6,921 nt of DNA from positions 1 through 6,921 of the forward strand of contig JANYIP010000021.1 in assembly GCA_025361995.1 (NCBI GenBank). The letters are read 5' to 3'. The stretch comes from Streptomycetales bacterium (lineage in GTDB: Bacteria; Actinomycetota; Actinomycetes; Prado026). Both the position numbers and the translations under genes were made by a program. The notes beneath the pieces are model-generated. The model was not told where the DNA came from, made no database searches, and saw nothing but the letters and a program-made list of their open reading frames with translations. Below, one piece after another: positions 1-6,691 of the stretch (positions within the stretch are counted from its first letter, which is position 1; each line of letters starts with the position of its first letter).

Positions 1-250
1 GAGTCACCGCGACACCGGGGAACTGCCGCTCGACAGCGGCGACGAGCGACTCGGAAGGATCGATCGCTGTCACCTGGTCGGCCCCCACCCGGTCCGCCAG
101 CACGGCGGTCAGAGCCCCTGGGCCGCAGCCGACGTCGAGCACGCGCTGTCCGGGCCGGGGCTCGACGAGGTCGGCGAAGACGGTCGCGAGCGGGCGCGAG
201 TACCTACCCATGAATCGGGAGTACGCGTCGGCGGCCACGTCGAACGACAT
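1..250 (-). CDS. class I SAM-dependent methyltransferase, N-terminal part (runs off left edge)
   Basis: The minus strand stays open from an ATG at 250 to the window edge, giving 83 residues that begin MSFDVAADAYSRFMGRYSRP. Residues 37-48 read VLDVGCGPGALT. This is the glycine-rich motif I of Rossmann-fold methyltransferases, which binds S-adenosylmethionine. The AID at 62-64 supplies the acidic residue expected at the end of strand beta-2, which contacts the SAM ribose. The protein is therefore probably a soluble Methyltransf_11/25-type enzyme. The acceptor substrate cannot be read, because the C-terminal region is outside the window. I chose ATG 250 over the in-frame ATG at 211 because the first 13 residues (aromatic and acidic, then YSRFMGRYS) look like the usual lead-in of this family. 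No Shine-Dalgarno is seen before it. A TACGTT box 6 bases upstream suggests a leaderless start. It is divergent from the dehydrogenase gene. Confidence 0.88.
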   Translation of the reverse strand, partial: MSFDVAADAYSRFMGRYSRPLATVFADLVEPRPGQRVLDVGCGPGALTAVLADRVGADQVTAIDPSESLVAAVERQFPGVAVT

Positions 251-323
251 CTGTGCAACGTACGCGCAAACCCGACCACCGGCACGTGCGCCGACCCTCG
301 CGTCGGTAGGCTGCTGGGCGGCA

Positions 324-343
324 GTCGCACAACGGCGTGCGAC
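324..343. repeat. perfect 7-bp inverted repeat in the gdh leader (possible operator or hairpin)
   Basis: GTCGCAC at 324-330 and GTGCGAC at 337-343 are exact reverse complements with the 6-base spacer AACGGC. The dyad lies just downstream of the -10-like TAGGCT and 10 bases before the ribosome binding site. It could be a repressor operator or an RNA hairpin at the 5' end of the gdh message. No regulator is identified. Confidence 0.4.
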
Positions 344-353
344 GTTCTGGAGT

Positions 354-360
354 GAAGAGG
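354..360 (+). promoter_or_regulatory. ribosome binding site that sets the gdh start
   Basis: GAAGAGG at 354-360 lies 8 bases before GTG 369 and matches the 3' end of 16S rRNA well. It decides the start. The frame is open back to an ATG at 210, but that longer version would overlap the divergent methyltransferase start and the promoter region. Its extra 53 residues also show no family similarity. Confidence 0.75.
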
Positions 361-368
361 CGAGTCGT

Positions 369-3300
369 GTGACCCCGATCGTCGGCATCCCGTCGAACCG
401 GTTCGAGGAGTCCAAAGCCGAGTTGATCGCCCGTGCGGTCGAGGTCGGCGAGCACGGTCGCGGGGGAGCCACGCTGGATGCCGACTCCCGGTTCCTGCGG
501 CGCTACTACCGCGGGGTGGCCGCCGACGACATCGTCGGTCGGGACCCGGTCGACGTCTTCGGGGCGGCGCTGTCCAACCGCGAGCTCGGGGCGATCCGGC
601 CGCAGGGGACCGCGAACGTCCGCGTCTTCACCCCCACGGTCGAGGAGCACGGCTGGGCATCTGGCCACACGGTTATCGAGATCGTCACCGACGACATGCC
701 GTTCCTGGTCGACTCGGTGACCAGCTGCCTGGCCCAGAACGGCAGCTCCATCCACCTGGTCATCCACCCCCAGCTCGTCGTACGTCGCACCATCACCGGC
801 GAGCTCGTCGAGGTCCTCGAGGAGTCGTCCGCGGACGAGCTCCCGAGCGACGCACTGGTCGAGTCCTGGATGCACATCGAGATCGAACGGCAGACCGCGA
901 AGGGAAGTCTGGACCAGCTGGCCGTCGCGCTGCGCCGGGTGCTGTCCGACGTGCGCGAGGCCGTCGAGGACTGGTCCAAGCTGACCGATGCCGCCCTGCG
1001 GACCGCCGACGAGATCGCCGCCAGCCCGCCCCTGCTGCCGGACGCTGAGGCGTCCGAGGCGTGGGAGCTGCTGCGCTGGCTGGCGGACGACCACTTCACC
1101 TTCCTGGGGTACCGCGAGTACGACCTGATCCGGGAAGGGGACGAGGACCTCCTGGTGGCCAAGCCGGGCTCGGGCCTCGGCGTCCTGCGCTCTGACCAGA
1201 ACGTCTCGACGTCGTTCGCGTCCCTGCCCGCCGAGGTACGCGCCAAGGCCCGCGAGCCACGGATGCTGGTCCTCACCAAGGCGAACTCGCGCTCGACCGT
1301 GCACCGGTCGGCGTACCTGGACTACGTCGGGGTCAAGACCTTCGACGCAGCTGGCAACGTCAGCGGCGAGCGGCGCTTCCTCGGCCTGTTCACGTCGTCG
1401 TCGTACACCCAGAGCGTGCTGCGGATCCCGGTGCTGCGCCGCAAGGTCCGCGAGGTCCTCGACGCCTCGGGCTTCGCGATGGACAGCCACAGCGGCAAGG
1501 ACCTGCTCGAGATCCTGGAGACGTACCCGCGGGACGAGCTCTTCCAGATCCCGGTGGACCAGCTGCTGCCGACCGCGCTCGCGGTGCTCCACCTGCAGGA
1601 GCGCCGGCAGACCAGGCTCTTCCTGCGCAAGGACGTCTACGGCCGCTTCATGTCCTGCCTGGTCTACCTGCCCCGCGACCGCTACACCACCGATGTACGC
1701 CTGGAGATGGAGCAGATCCTGCGCGAGGCCTTCCACGGCGTGTCGGTCGACTACACGGCGCGGGTCTCGGAGTCAGTGCTGGCCCGGCTGCACTTCGTCG
1801 TACGCGTGGGGAAGCACGAGACCGTGCCGGACGTCGACGAGGTCGAGCTCGAGCAACGCCTGGTCGACGCGACGCGCTCCTGGGCTGACGACTTCGTCGA
1901 CGCCCTCGTCGACCAGTGCGGCGAGGAGGAGGGCAGCCGGCTCCTCAAGGTTTACGGCGAGGCGTTCCCCGAGGCCTACAAGGAGGACTTCCCCGCGCGC
2001 ACCGCGGTCGCTGACCTCAAGCAGCTCGAGGCCCTCGGAGACACGGCGACAGCACTGAACCTCTACGTCCCGCTGGGGGCGGCCCCGGGGGAGCGGCGGT
2101 TCAAGATCTACCGGGCGGGGGCGCCGGTGTCGCTGTCCTACGTCCTGCCCGTCCTGCAGCGGATGGGTGTCGAGGTCGTCGACGAGCGGCCGTACGAAGT
2201 CGAGCGGGCCGGATCGGCGCGGGTCTGGGTCTACGACTTCGGCCTGCGGTACGACGGGCCGCCCGATGCCGGCGAGGTCAAGGCCCGCTTCCAGGAGGCG
2301 TTCGCGGCGACCTGGGCCGGCGAGGCCGAGTCGGACGGCTTCAACGCCCTGGTGCTGCGCGCCGGCCTCTCCTGGCGGCAGGCGATGGTGCTCCGTGCGT
2401 ACGCCAAGTTCCTGCGCCAGGCTGGCTCGACCTTCAGCCAGGAGTACCTCGAGCAGTGCCTGGCGGCGTATGTCCCGATCACGCGGATGCTGGTGCGGCT
2501 CTTCGAGGCCAGCCTCGACCCGGCCGTGCCCGGCCAGCGCGAGGAGCTCACCTCGGCGCTGGTTGAGGAGGTCGAGGGCGCCCTGGACTCGGTGGCGAGC
2601 CTGGACCACGACCGGATCCTTCGCTCGTACCTCGGCCTGATCACGTCGACCTTGCGCACCAACTACTTCCAGACGGGTGCGGACGGGCGCCCCAAGCCGT
2701 ACGTGTCCTTCAAGCTCGACTCCCGCAAGCTTCCCGAGCTGCCGGCCCCGCGCCCCAAGTACGAGATCTGGGTGTACTCGCCCGGGGTCGAAGGCGTACA
2801 CCTGCGGTTCGGGGCAGTGGCCCGCGGCGGGCTTCGCTGGTCGGACCGGCGCGAGGACTTCCGTACCGAGATCCTCGGGCTGGTCAAAGCACAAGCCGTG
2901 AAGAACGCGGTGATCGTGCCGGTCGGCGCCAAGGGTGGGTTCATCGTCAAGAACGCCCACGCAGACCCGGCCGACCGCGAGGCAGTGCTGGCCGAGGGCA
3001 TCGAGCGCTACCGGACCTTCATCTCCGCGCTGCTCGACATCACCGACAACCTGGTCGACGGCGCCGTCGTTCCCCCGCACCGGGTGGTGCGCCACGACGG
3101 CGACGACCCGTACCTCGTGGTGGCGGCCGACAAGGGCACCGCGACGTTCTCGGACATCGCCAACAGCGTGTCGCTCGCGTACGGCTTCTGGCTCGGTGAT
3201 GCCTTCGCGTCCGGAGGGTCGGCCGGCTACGACCACAAGGCGATGGGCATCACGGCCCGGGGCGCCTGGGAGTCCGTCAAGCGGCACTTCCGCGAGATCG

Positions 3301-5237
3301 GGATCGACACCCAAAGCCAGGACTTCAGCTGCGTCGGCGTCGGCGACATGTCCGGCGACGTCTTCGGCAACGGGATGCTCCTGTCGGAGCACATCCAGCT
3401 GGTCGCGGCCTTCGACCACCGGCACATCTTCCTCGACCCCAAGCCGGACACCGCGGCGTCGTTCGCCGAGCGCAAGCGACTCTTCGACCTGCCCCGCTCG
3501 TCCTGGGACGACTACCAGCGCGGCATCATCTCGGCCGGCGGCGGCATCTACCCCCGGTCGGCCAAGTCGGTCCCGGTCAGCCCCGAGGTACGGGCGGCGC
3601 TGCGCATCGAGTCCACGGCCGCCCACCTCACCCCGCAGGAGCTGATGAAGGCGATCCTGTCGGCCCCGGTCGACCTGCTGTGGAACGGCGGCATCGGCAC
3701 CTACGTCAAGTCCTCAGGCGAGTCGAACGCCGACGTCGGGGACAAGGCCAACGACGCGATCAGGGTCGACGGTCGCGACCTGCGCTGCGTGGTCGTGGGG
3801 GAGGGTGGCAACCTCGGCTGCACCCAGCGCGGCCGGATCGAGGCGGCCCAGCGTGGGGTCCGGCTCAACACCGATGCCATCGACAACTCCGCCGGCGTCG
3901 ACACCTCCGACCACGAGGTCAACATCAAGATCCTGCTCGACGCCACCGTGCGCGCCGGTGACCTCACCGATAAGCAGCGCAACCAGCTGCTCGCGAGCAT
4001 GACCGACGACGTCGCCGCGCACGTCCTGCGCGACAACTACGAGCAGAACGTGCTGCTCGGCAATGCGCGGGTCCAGTCGCACTCGATGCTGCCGGTGCAC
4101 CAGCGCTTCATCCGCGAGCTCGAGCGCCGCGGCGACCTGGACCGCGACCTCGAGTTCCTCCCGCGGGACGCCGACATCGAGACCCGTCACGCGGCTGGCC
4201 AGGGGCTGACGTCACCGGAGTTCTCGGTGCTCGTCGCGTACTCGAAGATGACGCTGAAGCACGAGCTGCTCGACTCCGGGCTGCCCGACGAGCCGTACTT
4301 CCGGTCCGTGTCGCGGCGCTACTTCCCGCCGCCGATCATCGAGCAGTACGGCGACCGGATCGACGCGCACCCGCTGCGCCGCGAGATCATCACCACCGGC
4401 GTCGTCAACGACATGATCAACCGGGCCGGCATCACCTTCGTGTACCGGGCCGCGGAGGAGACCGGCGGCACGTCCGTCGAGGTCGCGCGAGTCTTCTCCG
4501 TCGTCCGCGAGGTGTTCGAGCTGCCGTCCTTCTGGGCCCGGGTCGAGGCGCTGGACAACGTGGTGCCGACGGTGGCGCAGACCGCGCTCTACCTCGAGTG
4601 CCGCCGACTGATGGACCGGGCGACCCGCTGGATGCTCCAGGCCCGCCGCTCGCTGGTCGACGTCGAGGCCGAGATCGCGCACTTCGCCGCGATGCCCACG
4701 CTGCGCGCGCTGATCCCCACCCTGCTGAGGGGGGTGGAGTCCGAGCGGCTGCAGCGCCGCGCCGCCGAGCTGGAGGCTCTCGGGGCGCCCAGCGACCTCG
4801 CCTTGGACACCGCAGCGATGCTCGACGCGTTCTCGCTGCTCGACGTGGTCGAGCTCTCGGCCGGCAGTGGCGAGCCGCCGGAGCAGGTCGGCCGGCTGTA
4901 CTTCACCCTGTCCGAGCGCTTCGAGGTCGACCGGATGCTCACCCGCATCACGAGCCTGCCCCGGGACGACCGCTGGGCCGCGCTGGCCCGGATGGCACTG
5001 CGCTACGACCTGTACGCCGCACTCGCCGGGCTGACCAGGAACGTCCTCGCGGTGACCGCAGAGATGACGGACCCGGACGAGCGGATCGCTGCCTGGGAAG
5101 GCATGAACGCCGAGGGTCTGGCCCGAGCCAAGGCCACCCTCGTCGAGATCGCCACCTCCGAGAGCTTCGACCTGGCGACCCTGTCGGTAGCCCTGCGGAC
5201 CATCCGTACCCTGGTGCCGTCGGGCAGCAGCTCCTGA
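369..5237 (+). CDS. gdh: NAD-specific glutamate dehydrogenase, large (about 180 kDa) class
   Basis: This 1622-residue enzyme converts L-glutamate plus NAD+ and water to 2-oxoglutarate, ammonium and NADH in the cytoplasm. It mainly serves glutamate catabolism. Its length matches the Streptomyces and mycobacterial L-GDH class, which form homotetramers. The N-terminal half is regulatory (ACT-like and PAS-like segments in the family). It shows family blocks such as TDDMPFLVDS (107-116), LADDHFTFLGYREY (238-251), FLGLFTS (337-343) and DVYGRFMSCLVYLPRDRY (422-439). The catalytic domain follows from about residue 720. RGGLRWSDRREDFR starts at 819, VKNAVIVPVGAKGGF is at 844-858, and GVGDMSGDVFGN (990-1001) is the NAD-binding glycine motif. 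WNGGIGTYVK is at 1105-1114, GEGGNLG at 1144-1150 and DNSAGVD at 1172-1178. By eye, K845 and K855 align with substrate-binding and catalytic lysines K113 and K125 of small hexameric GDH. R819 sits where those have K89, as is usual in this class. The frame is intact. The start is GTG 369, with GAAGAGG 8 bases upstream. Mycobacterial homologues are inhibited by GarA, but nothing here shows whether that applies. Confidence 0.97.
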   Translation: MTPIVGIPSNRFEESKAELIARAVEVGEHGRGGATLDADSRFLRRYYRGVAADDIVGRDPVDVFGAALSNRELGAIRPQGTANVRVFTPTVEEHGWASGHTVIEIVTDDMPFLVDSVTSCLAQNGSSIHLVIHPQLVVRRTITGELVEVLEESSADELPSDALVESWMHIEIERQTAKGSLDQLAVALRRVLSDVREAVEDWSKLTDAALRTADEIAASPPLLPDAEASEAWELLRWLADDHFTFLGYREYDLIREGDEDLLVAKPGSGLGVLRSDQNVSTSFASLPAEVRAKAREPRMLVLTKANSRSTVHRSAYLDYVGVKTFDAAGNVSGERRFLGLFTSSSYTQSVLRIPVLRRKVREVLDASGFAMDSHSGKDLLEILETYPRDELFQIPVDQLLPTALAVLHLQERRQTRLFLRKDVYGRFMSCLVYLPRDRYTTDVRLEMEQILREAFHGVSVDYTARVSESVLARLHFVVRVGKHETVPDVDEVELEQRLVDATRSWADDFVDALVDQCGEEEGSRLLKVYGEAFPEAYKEDFPARTAVADLKQLEALGDTATALNLYVPLGAAPGERRFKIYRAGAPVSLSYVLPVLQRMGVEVVDERPYEVERAGSARVWVYDFGLRYDGPPDAGEVKARFQEAFAATWAGEAESDGFNALVLRAGLSWRQAMVLRAYAKFLRQAGSTFSQEYLEQCLAAYVPITRMLVRLFEASLDPAVPGQREELTSALVEEVEGALDSVASLDHDRILRSYLGLITSTLRTNYFQTGADGRPKPYVSFKLDSRKLPELPAPRPKYEIWVYSPGVEGVHLRFGAVARGGLRWSDRREDFRTEILGLVKAQAVKNAVIVPVGAKGGFIVKNAHADPADREAVLAEGIERYRTFISALLDITDNLVDGAVVPPHRVVRHDGDDPYLVVAADKGTATFSDIANSVSLAYGFWLGDAFASGGSAGYDHKAMGITARGAWESVKRHFREIGIDTQSQDFSCVGVGDMSGDVFGNGMLLSEHIQLVAAFDHRHIFLDPKPDTAASFAERKRLFDLPRSSWDDYQRGIISAGGGIYPRSAKSVPVSPEVRAALRIESTAAHLTPQELMKAILSAPVDLLWNGGIGTYVKSSGESNADVGDKANDAIRVDGRDLRCVVVGEGGNLGCTQRGRIEAAQRGVRLNTDAIDNSAGVDTSDHEVNIKILLDATVRAGDLTDKQRNQLLASMTDDVAAHVLRDNYEQNVLLGNARVQSHSMLPVHQRFIRELERRGDLDRDLEFLPRDADIETRHAAGQGLTSPEFSVLVAYSKMTLKHELLDSGLPDEPYFRSVSRRYFPPPIIEQYGDRIDAHPLRREIITTGVVNDMINRAGITFVYRAAEETGGTSVEVARVFSVVREVFELPSFWARVEALDNVVPTVAQTALYLECRRLMDRATRWMLQARRSLVDVEAEIAHFAAMPTLRALIPTLLRGVESERLQRRAAELEALGAPSDLALDTAAMLDAFSLLDVVELSAGSGEPPEQVGRLYFTLSERFEVDRMLTRITSLPRDDRWAALARMALRYDLYAALAGLTRNVLAVTAEMTDPDERIAAWEGMNAEGLARAKATLVEIATSESFDLATLSVALRTIRTLVPSGSSS

Positions 5238-5264
5238 TCCGTCGCGCGCGCCGGTGAGGTGCCG

Positions 5265-5278
5265 TACATTCGGCGCTC
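5265..5278 (+). promoter_or_regulatory. putative -10 box of a leaderless promoter
   Basis: TACATT at 5265-5270 fits an actinobacterial -10 hexamer, and 8 bases separate it from GTG 5279. That spacing would put the transcript start at or next to the start codon. The only purine-rich stretch nearby, GAGGT at 5256-5260, is 18 bases away, too far to act as a ribosome binding site. No clear -35 is seen. Confidence 0.4.
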
Positions 5279-5566
5279 GTGCGGTACCTGGCGTATCCCT
5301 TCGCGGTCGTCGTTGCCGTTATCGCCGTGATCAACTTCACCCAGGTGGTCATCAGCCGGCAGGTCTTCCGGCCGGAGTCGAGCCACCGGTCGCCGCGCCA
5401 GATCCGGCACGACTCGTTCGCCGCCGGGGTGGCGACCACCGGGATCGCCATGGCCTTCTTCGGGATAGCGACGGCTGCGACCTGGCTCGTCGGCCCCGGC
5501 TTCGTCATCTCGGTGATCGGCTACTCGATCCTCTTCAGCGGCCGCAGCCGCAGCCGCCGCTCCTGA
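5279..5566 (+). CDS. small three-helix membrane protein of unknown function
   Basis: The product has 95 residues. Hydrophobic stretches cover about 4-26, 47-67 and 69-87, so two to three membrane helices are likely. A charged, Ser/Arg/His-rich segment at 27-46 separates the first from the others. The tail, GRSRSRRS, is strongly basic and would be cytoplasmic under the positive-inside rule. There is no cleavage site or catalytic motif. I do not recognise the family. The GC-rich third positions and hydrophobic pattern argue for a real gene. It lies 41 bases after gdh on the same strand, so read-through from gdh is possible. However, the TACATT box 8 bases before the GTG suggests its own leaderless transcript. 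No functional link to glutamate metabolism is evident. Confidence 0.75.
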   Translation: MRYLAYPFAVVVAVIAVINFTQVVISRQVFRPESSHRSPRQIRHDSFAAGVATTGIAMAFFGIATAATWLVGPGFVISVIGYSILFSGRSRSRRS

Positions 5567-5788
5567 CGTCTCGCCAGTGGCGGGGCTACCGCCGACTTCG
5601 GCCCCGCAGTGGCAGGTTGACGCCATGTCCGAAGGTGGTCACGCGCACTTGTTGAGCCGGTGGTGCATCGGTGATGTGGTAAGTCCTTGGATCGAGAACC
5701 GCATCGGGGGCATGAACGTGGGGAAGTTGATGCGGCTAGGGATGCCCGGGCCGGATATCGTTGGAAACCGAAGCTGGGAGGCTCGCTG
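5567..5788. other. 222-base spacer with inverted repeats, no convincing gene
   Basis: The spacer lies between the small membrane protein and the microprotein. It holds GCGGGGC/GCCCCGC at 5580-5586 and 5601-5607 (14-base loop, no T tract after it), which is at best a weak terminator for the gene upstream. A second pair, CCGCATC/GATGCGG, lies at 5699-5705 and 5729-5735. TTGACG at 5617-5622 resembles a -35 but has no -10 at the right distance. TATCGT at 5756-5761 could be a -10 for the downstream pair, without a good -35. Base composition is less GC-rich than in gdh. An open frame from ATG 5625 is discussed under findings. Confidence 0.4.
5776..5781 (+). promoter_or_regulatory. ribosome binding site of the 43-residue microprotein
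   Basis: GGGAGG at 5776-5781 stands 7 bases before GTG 5789. This strong, well-placed site is the main reason to start the microprotein here rather than at the in-frame TTG at 5687. Confidence 0.65.
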
Positions 5789-5920
5789 GTGTCCAGGCAG
5801 GAGACTCGGATCGAGTACCGTCCCGAGAAGATCGAAAAGGGCGGGCAGATCAAGGCGCCGCACGCTCAGGATCCACAGCCCAAGGCCCACAAGCCAGCGC
5901 CTCCCGCGAAGAAGCCGTAG
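5789..5920 (+). CDS. 43-residue Lys/Pro-rich microprotein, function unknown
   Basis: The frame runs from GTG 5789 to TAG 5918-5920. The first half (SRQETRIEYRPEKIEKGGQ) is charged and could form a short structured segment. The second half is low in complexity, rich in Pro, Lys and Ala, and ends PAPPAKKP, so it is probably disordered and strongly basic. There is no membrane segment or signal peptide. Support for a real gene comes from GGGAGG 7 bases upstream and about 80% G/C third positions in this frame, against an Arg-rich shadow in the overlapping frame. It ends 22 bases before the DUF6338-like gene, so the two are probably cotranscribed. I do not recognise a family. It may be a basic partner for the inner face of the membrane protein, which is inference only. 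Confidence 0.6.
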   Translation: MSRQETRIEYRPEKIEKGGQIKAPHAQDPQPKAHKPAPPAKKP

Positions 5921-5942
5921 CCGCATTGGGGGACGGGCGTAG

Positions 5943-6386
5943 GTGCCGGACACGCTTGTCGGGCTGGTCATCTTCATCGCCCTGCTGACTCCCGGTACCT
6001 CGTACGCGTTCAGACGGGAAGCGAACGCGCCTGTTGGTGGCCGTCTCTCGCCCGTTCGGGAGACGGCTCGCCTGGTGTCGGTCAGCTTGATCAGTGACCT
6101 CGCCTCGCTCGGTCTCTTGAGCGTCTTACACGCCCTTAGGGTGGACGACACCCCAGACCCGTCTGTGGCGCTGTCGGACGCGAGTGGCTTCTACCGGCGG
6201 AGCCCCCTGTACGCGCTGGCGTGGGGAGCAGTGTTCCTCGGGGTCGCTTGCCTCCTGGCCCTGTTCTTCGCGACCGTGGTGGAGGCTGGCTGGTTCACGC
6301 GGCTGGCGCGTTGGCGGCGGTTGGCGTGGCTGCTCCGTAGATCTGTGAGCGCGCGATCAGCGTGGTGGGAGGCCTTCAGCGGCTAA
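5943..6386 (+). CDS. DUF6338-like membrane protein, cut short by an in-frame TAA
   Basis: This is the surviving 147-residue reading frame of a longer gene. It starts PDTLVGLVIFIALLTPG, followed by a basic patch and SPVRETARL (36-44). This resembles the opening of actinobacterial DUF6338 proteins, recalled from memory and not searched. Membrane helices are likely at about 3-22, 44-65 and 89-113, followed by an Arg/Trp-rich stretch (117-142). GGGGGA at 5928-5933 lies 9 bases before GTG 5943. The upstream microprotein ends 22 bases earlier, so they form a probable operon. TAA at 6384-6386 ends the frame right after AFSG, before the cytoplasmic C-terminal domain expected in the family. DUF6338 has no established function that I know of. 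The truncated product could still insert in the membrane, but it would lack its soluble domain. Confidence 0.7.
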   Translation: MPDTLVGLVIFIALLTPGTSYAFRREANAPVGGRLSPVRETARLVSVSLISDLASLGLLSVLHALRVDDTPDPSVALSDASGFYRRSPLYALAWGAVFLGVACLLALFFATVVEAGWFTRLARWRRLAWLLRRSVSARSAWWEAFSG

Positions 6387-6647
6387 CCCGAGTACCGCGC
6401 GTGGGTCCAGGTTGAGCTGCTCGATGGCACCCATCTCGCGGGATACGTCGATTCGTTCAGCCCGGACTCCGACGAGACGGCCGACCGTGAGCTGACGCTC
6501 GCAGGACCTATCGAGTCACGGACCTCGGGGAGGGACGACGTCCAGGAGCTGGACGTCAACTACGCCATCGTCAGCGCTCGCCAGATCCAGTACCTGACCG
6601 TGACCTTCCATGATCCTGACACCTCGTGGCGGGCTGAAAACACGTGA
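6387..6647 (+). pseudogene. C-terminal domain of the DUF6338-like gene, stranded behind the stop
   Basis: Directly after TAA 6384-6386 the same frame stays open for 86 codons to TGA 6645-6647. It begins PEYRAWVQVELLDGTHLAGY and continues with a block resembling SFSPDSDETADRELTLAGPI, then VNYAIVSARQIQYLTVTF. The hydrophobic/charged alternation (VQVELLDGTHLAGYV) and the closing VSARQIQYLTV suggest a small beta-barrel domain like the one I recall at the C-terminus of DUF6338 proteins. No ATG or GTG with a ribosome binding site lies near its beginning; the first in-frame GTG is at codon 220 of the full frame. Independent translation is therefore unlikely. The simplest reading is a single nonsense change, for example TAC (Tyr) to TAA, in a gene of about 234 codons (5943-6647). 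A base-call error is the main alternative. Confidence 0.7.
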
Positions 6648-6675
6648 GGGCGCCCCCGCCCCGGGCGCCCTCACG
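6643..6675. terminator. bidirectional intrinsic terminator between convergent genes
   Basis: CGTGAGGGCGCCC at 6643-6655 pairs perfectly with GGGCGCCCTCACG at 6663-6675, leaving a 7-base C-rich loop. This 13-bp stem sits between two converging genes. On the minus strand it is followed by TGTTTTC, a good T tract for ending the PKD-protein transcript. On the plus strand the following bases (CTGTTCGT) are only weakly T-rich. The left arm contains the TGA (6645-6647) of the DUF6338-like frame. Confidence 0.8.
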
Positions 6676-6691
6676 CTGTTCGTCCCCCCGA

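Larger units (their letters stand above)
251..368. promoter_or_regulatory. divergent intergenic promoter region between methyltransferase and gdh
   Basis: These 118 bases separate two divergent starts and should hold both promoters. For the plus strand, TAGGCT at 307-312 fits an actinobacterial -10 box (TAnnnT). It would place a transcript start near 319 and a leader of about 50 bases; no good -35 is visible. For the minus strand, TACGTT (plus-strand 257-262) lies 6 bases before the methyltransferase ATG, which fits a leaderless transcript. The palindrome GCACGTGC lies at 282-289. Two inverted repeats flank the plus-strand -10: CCGAC/GTCGG at 291-295 and 302-306, and GTCGCAC/GTGCGAC at 324-330 and 337-343. 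The boxes are seen in the sequence; their activity is inferred. Confidence 0.45.

Noticed and set aside
210..368. N-terminal extension of gdh from ATG 210
   Set aside because: It overlaps the divergent methyltransferase start and has no ribosome binding site. The extra residues do not look like the family, whereas GTG 369 has a well-placed site.
817..860. Arg at 819 where small GDHs have a substrate-binding Lys
   Set aside because: By eye this Arg-Gly-Gly form is the normal one in the large NAD-GDH class, so it is not a defect of this copy.
204..1736. 510-codon open frame on the minus strand opposite the start of gdh
   Set aside because: It lies antisense to well-conserved gdh sequence. Its product is low-complexity (Val, Asp, Arg, Gln, Leu) as GC-rich shadow frames are, and it overlaps the promoter region.
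1773..3626. 617-codon open frame on the minus strand inside gdh
   Set aside because: It is an antisense shadow of the catalytic half of gdh. Long antisense frames are expected when third positions are nearly all G or C. No domain is recognisable.
5003..5626. 207-codon minus-strand frame across the end of gdh and the small membrane protein
   Set aside because: It is antisense to two supported genes, with a biased Ala/Arg/Asp composition and no domain.
5254..5655. 133-codon plus-strand frame overlapping the small membrane protein
   Set aside because: The Arg/Pro-rich product is typical of a shifted frame. The overlapping frame at 5279 encodes clear hydrophobic helices.
5660..5715. Possible tRNA in the spacer
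   Set aside because: Neither strand shows a T-arm of the GTTCRANNC type with a matching acceptor stem and anticodon arm.
5639..6151. 170-codon minus-strand frame across the spacer, microprotein and start of the DUF6338-like gene
   Set aside because: It has no ribosome binding site that I could see and no recognisable fold. It runs opposite a better-supported pair of genes.
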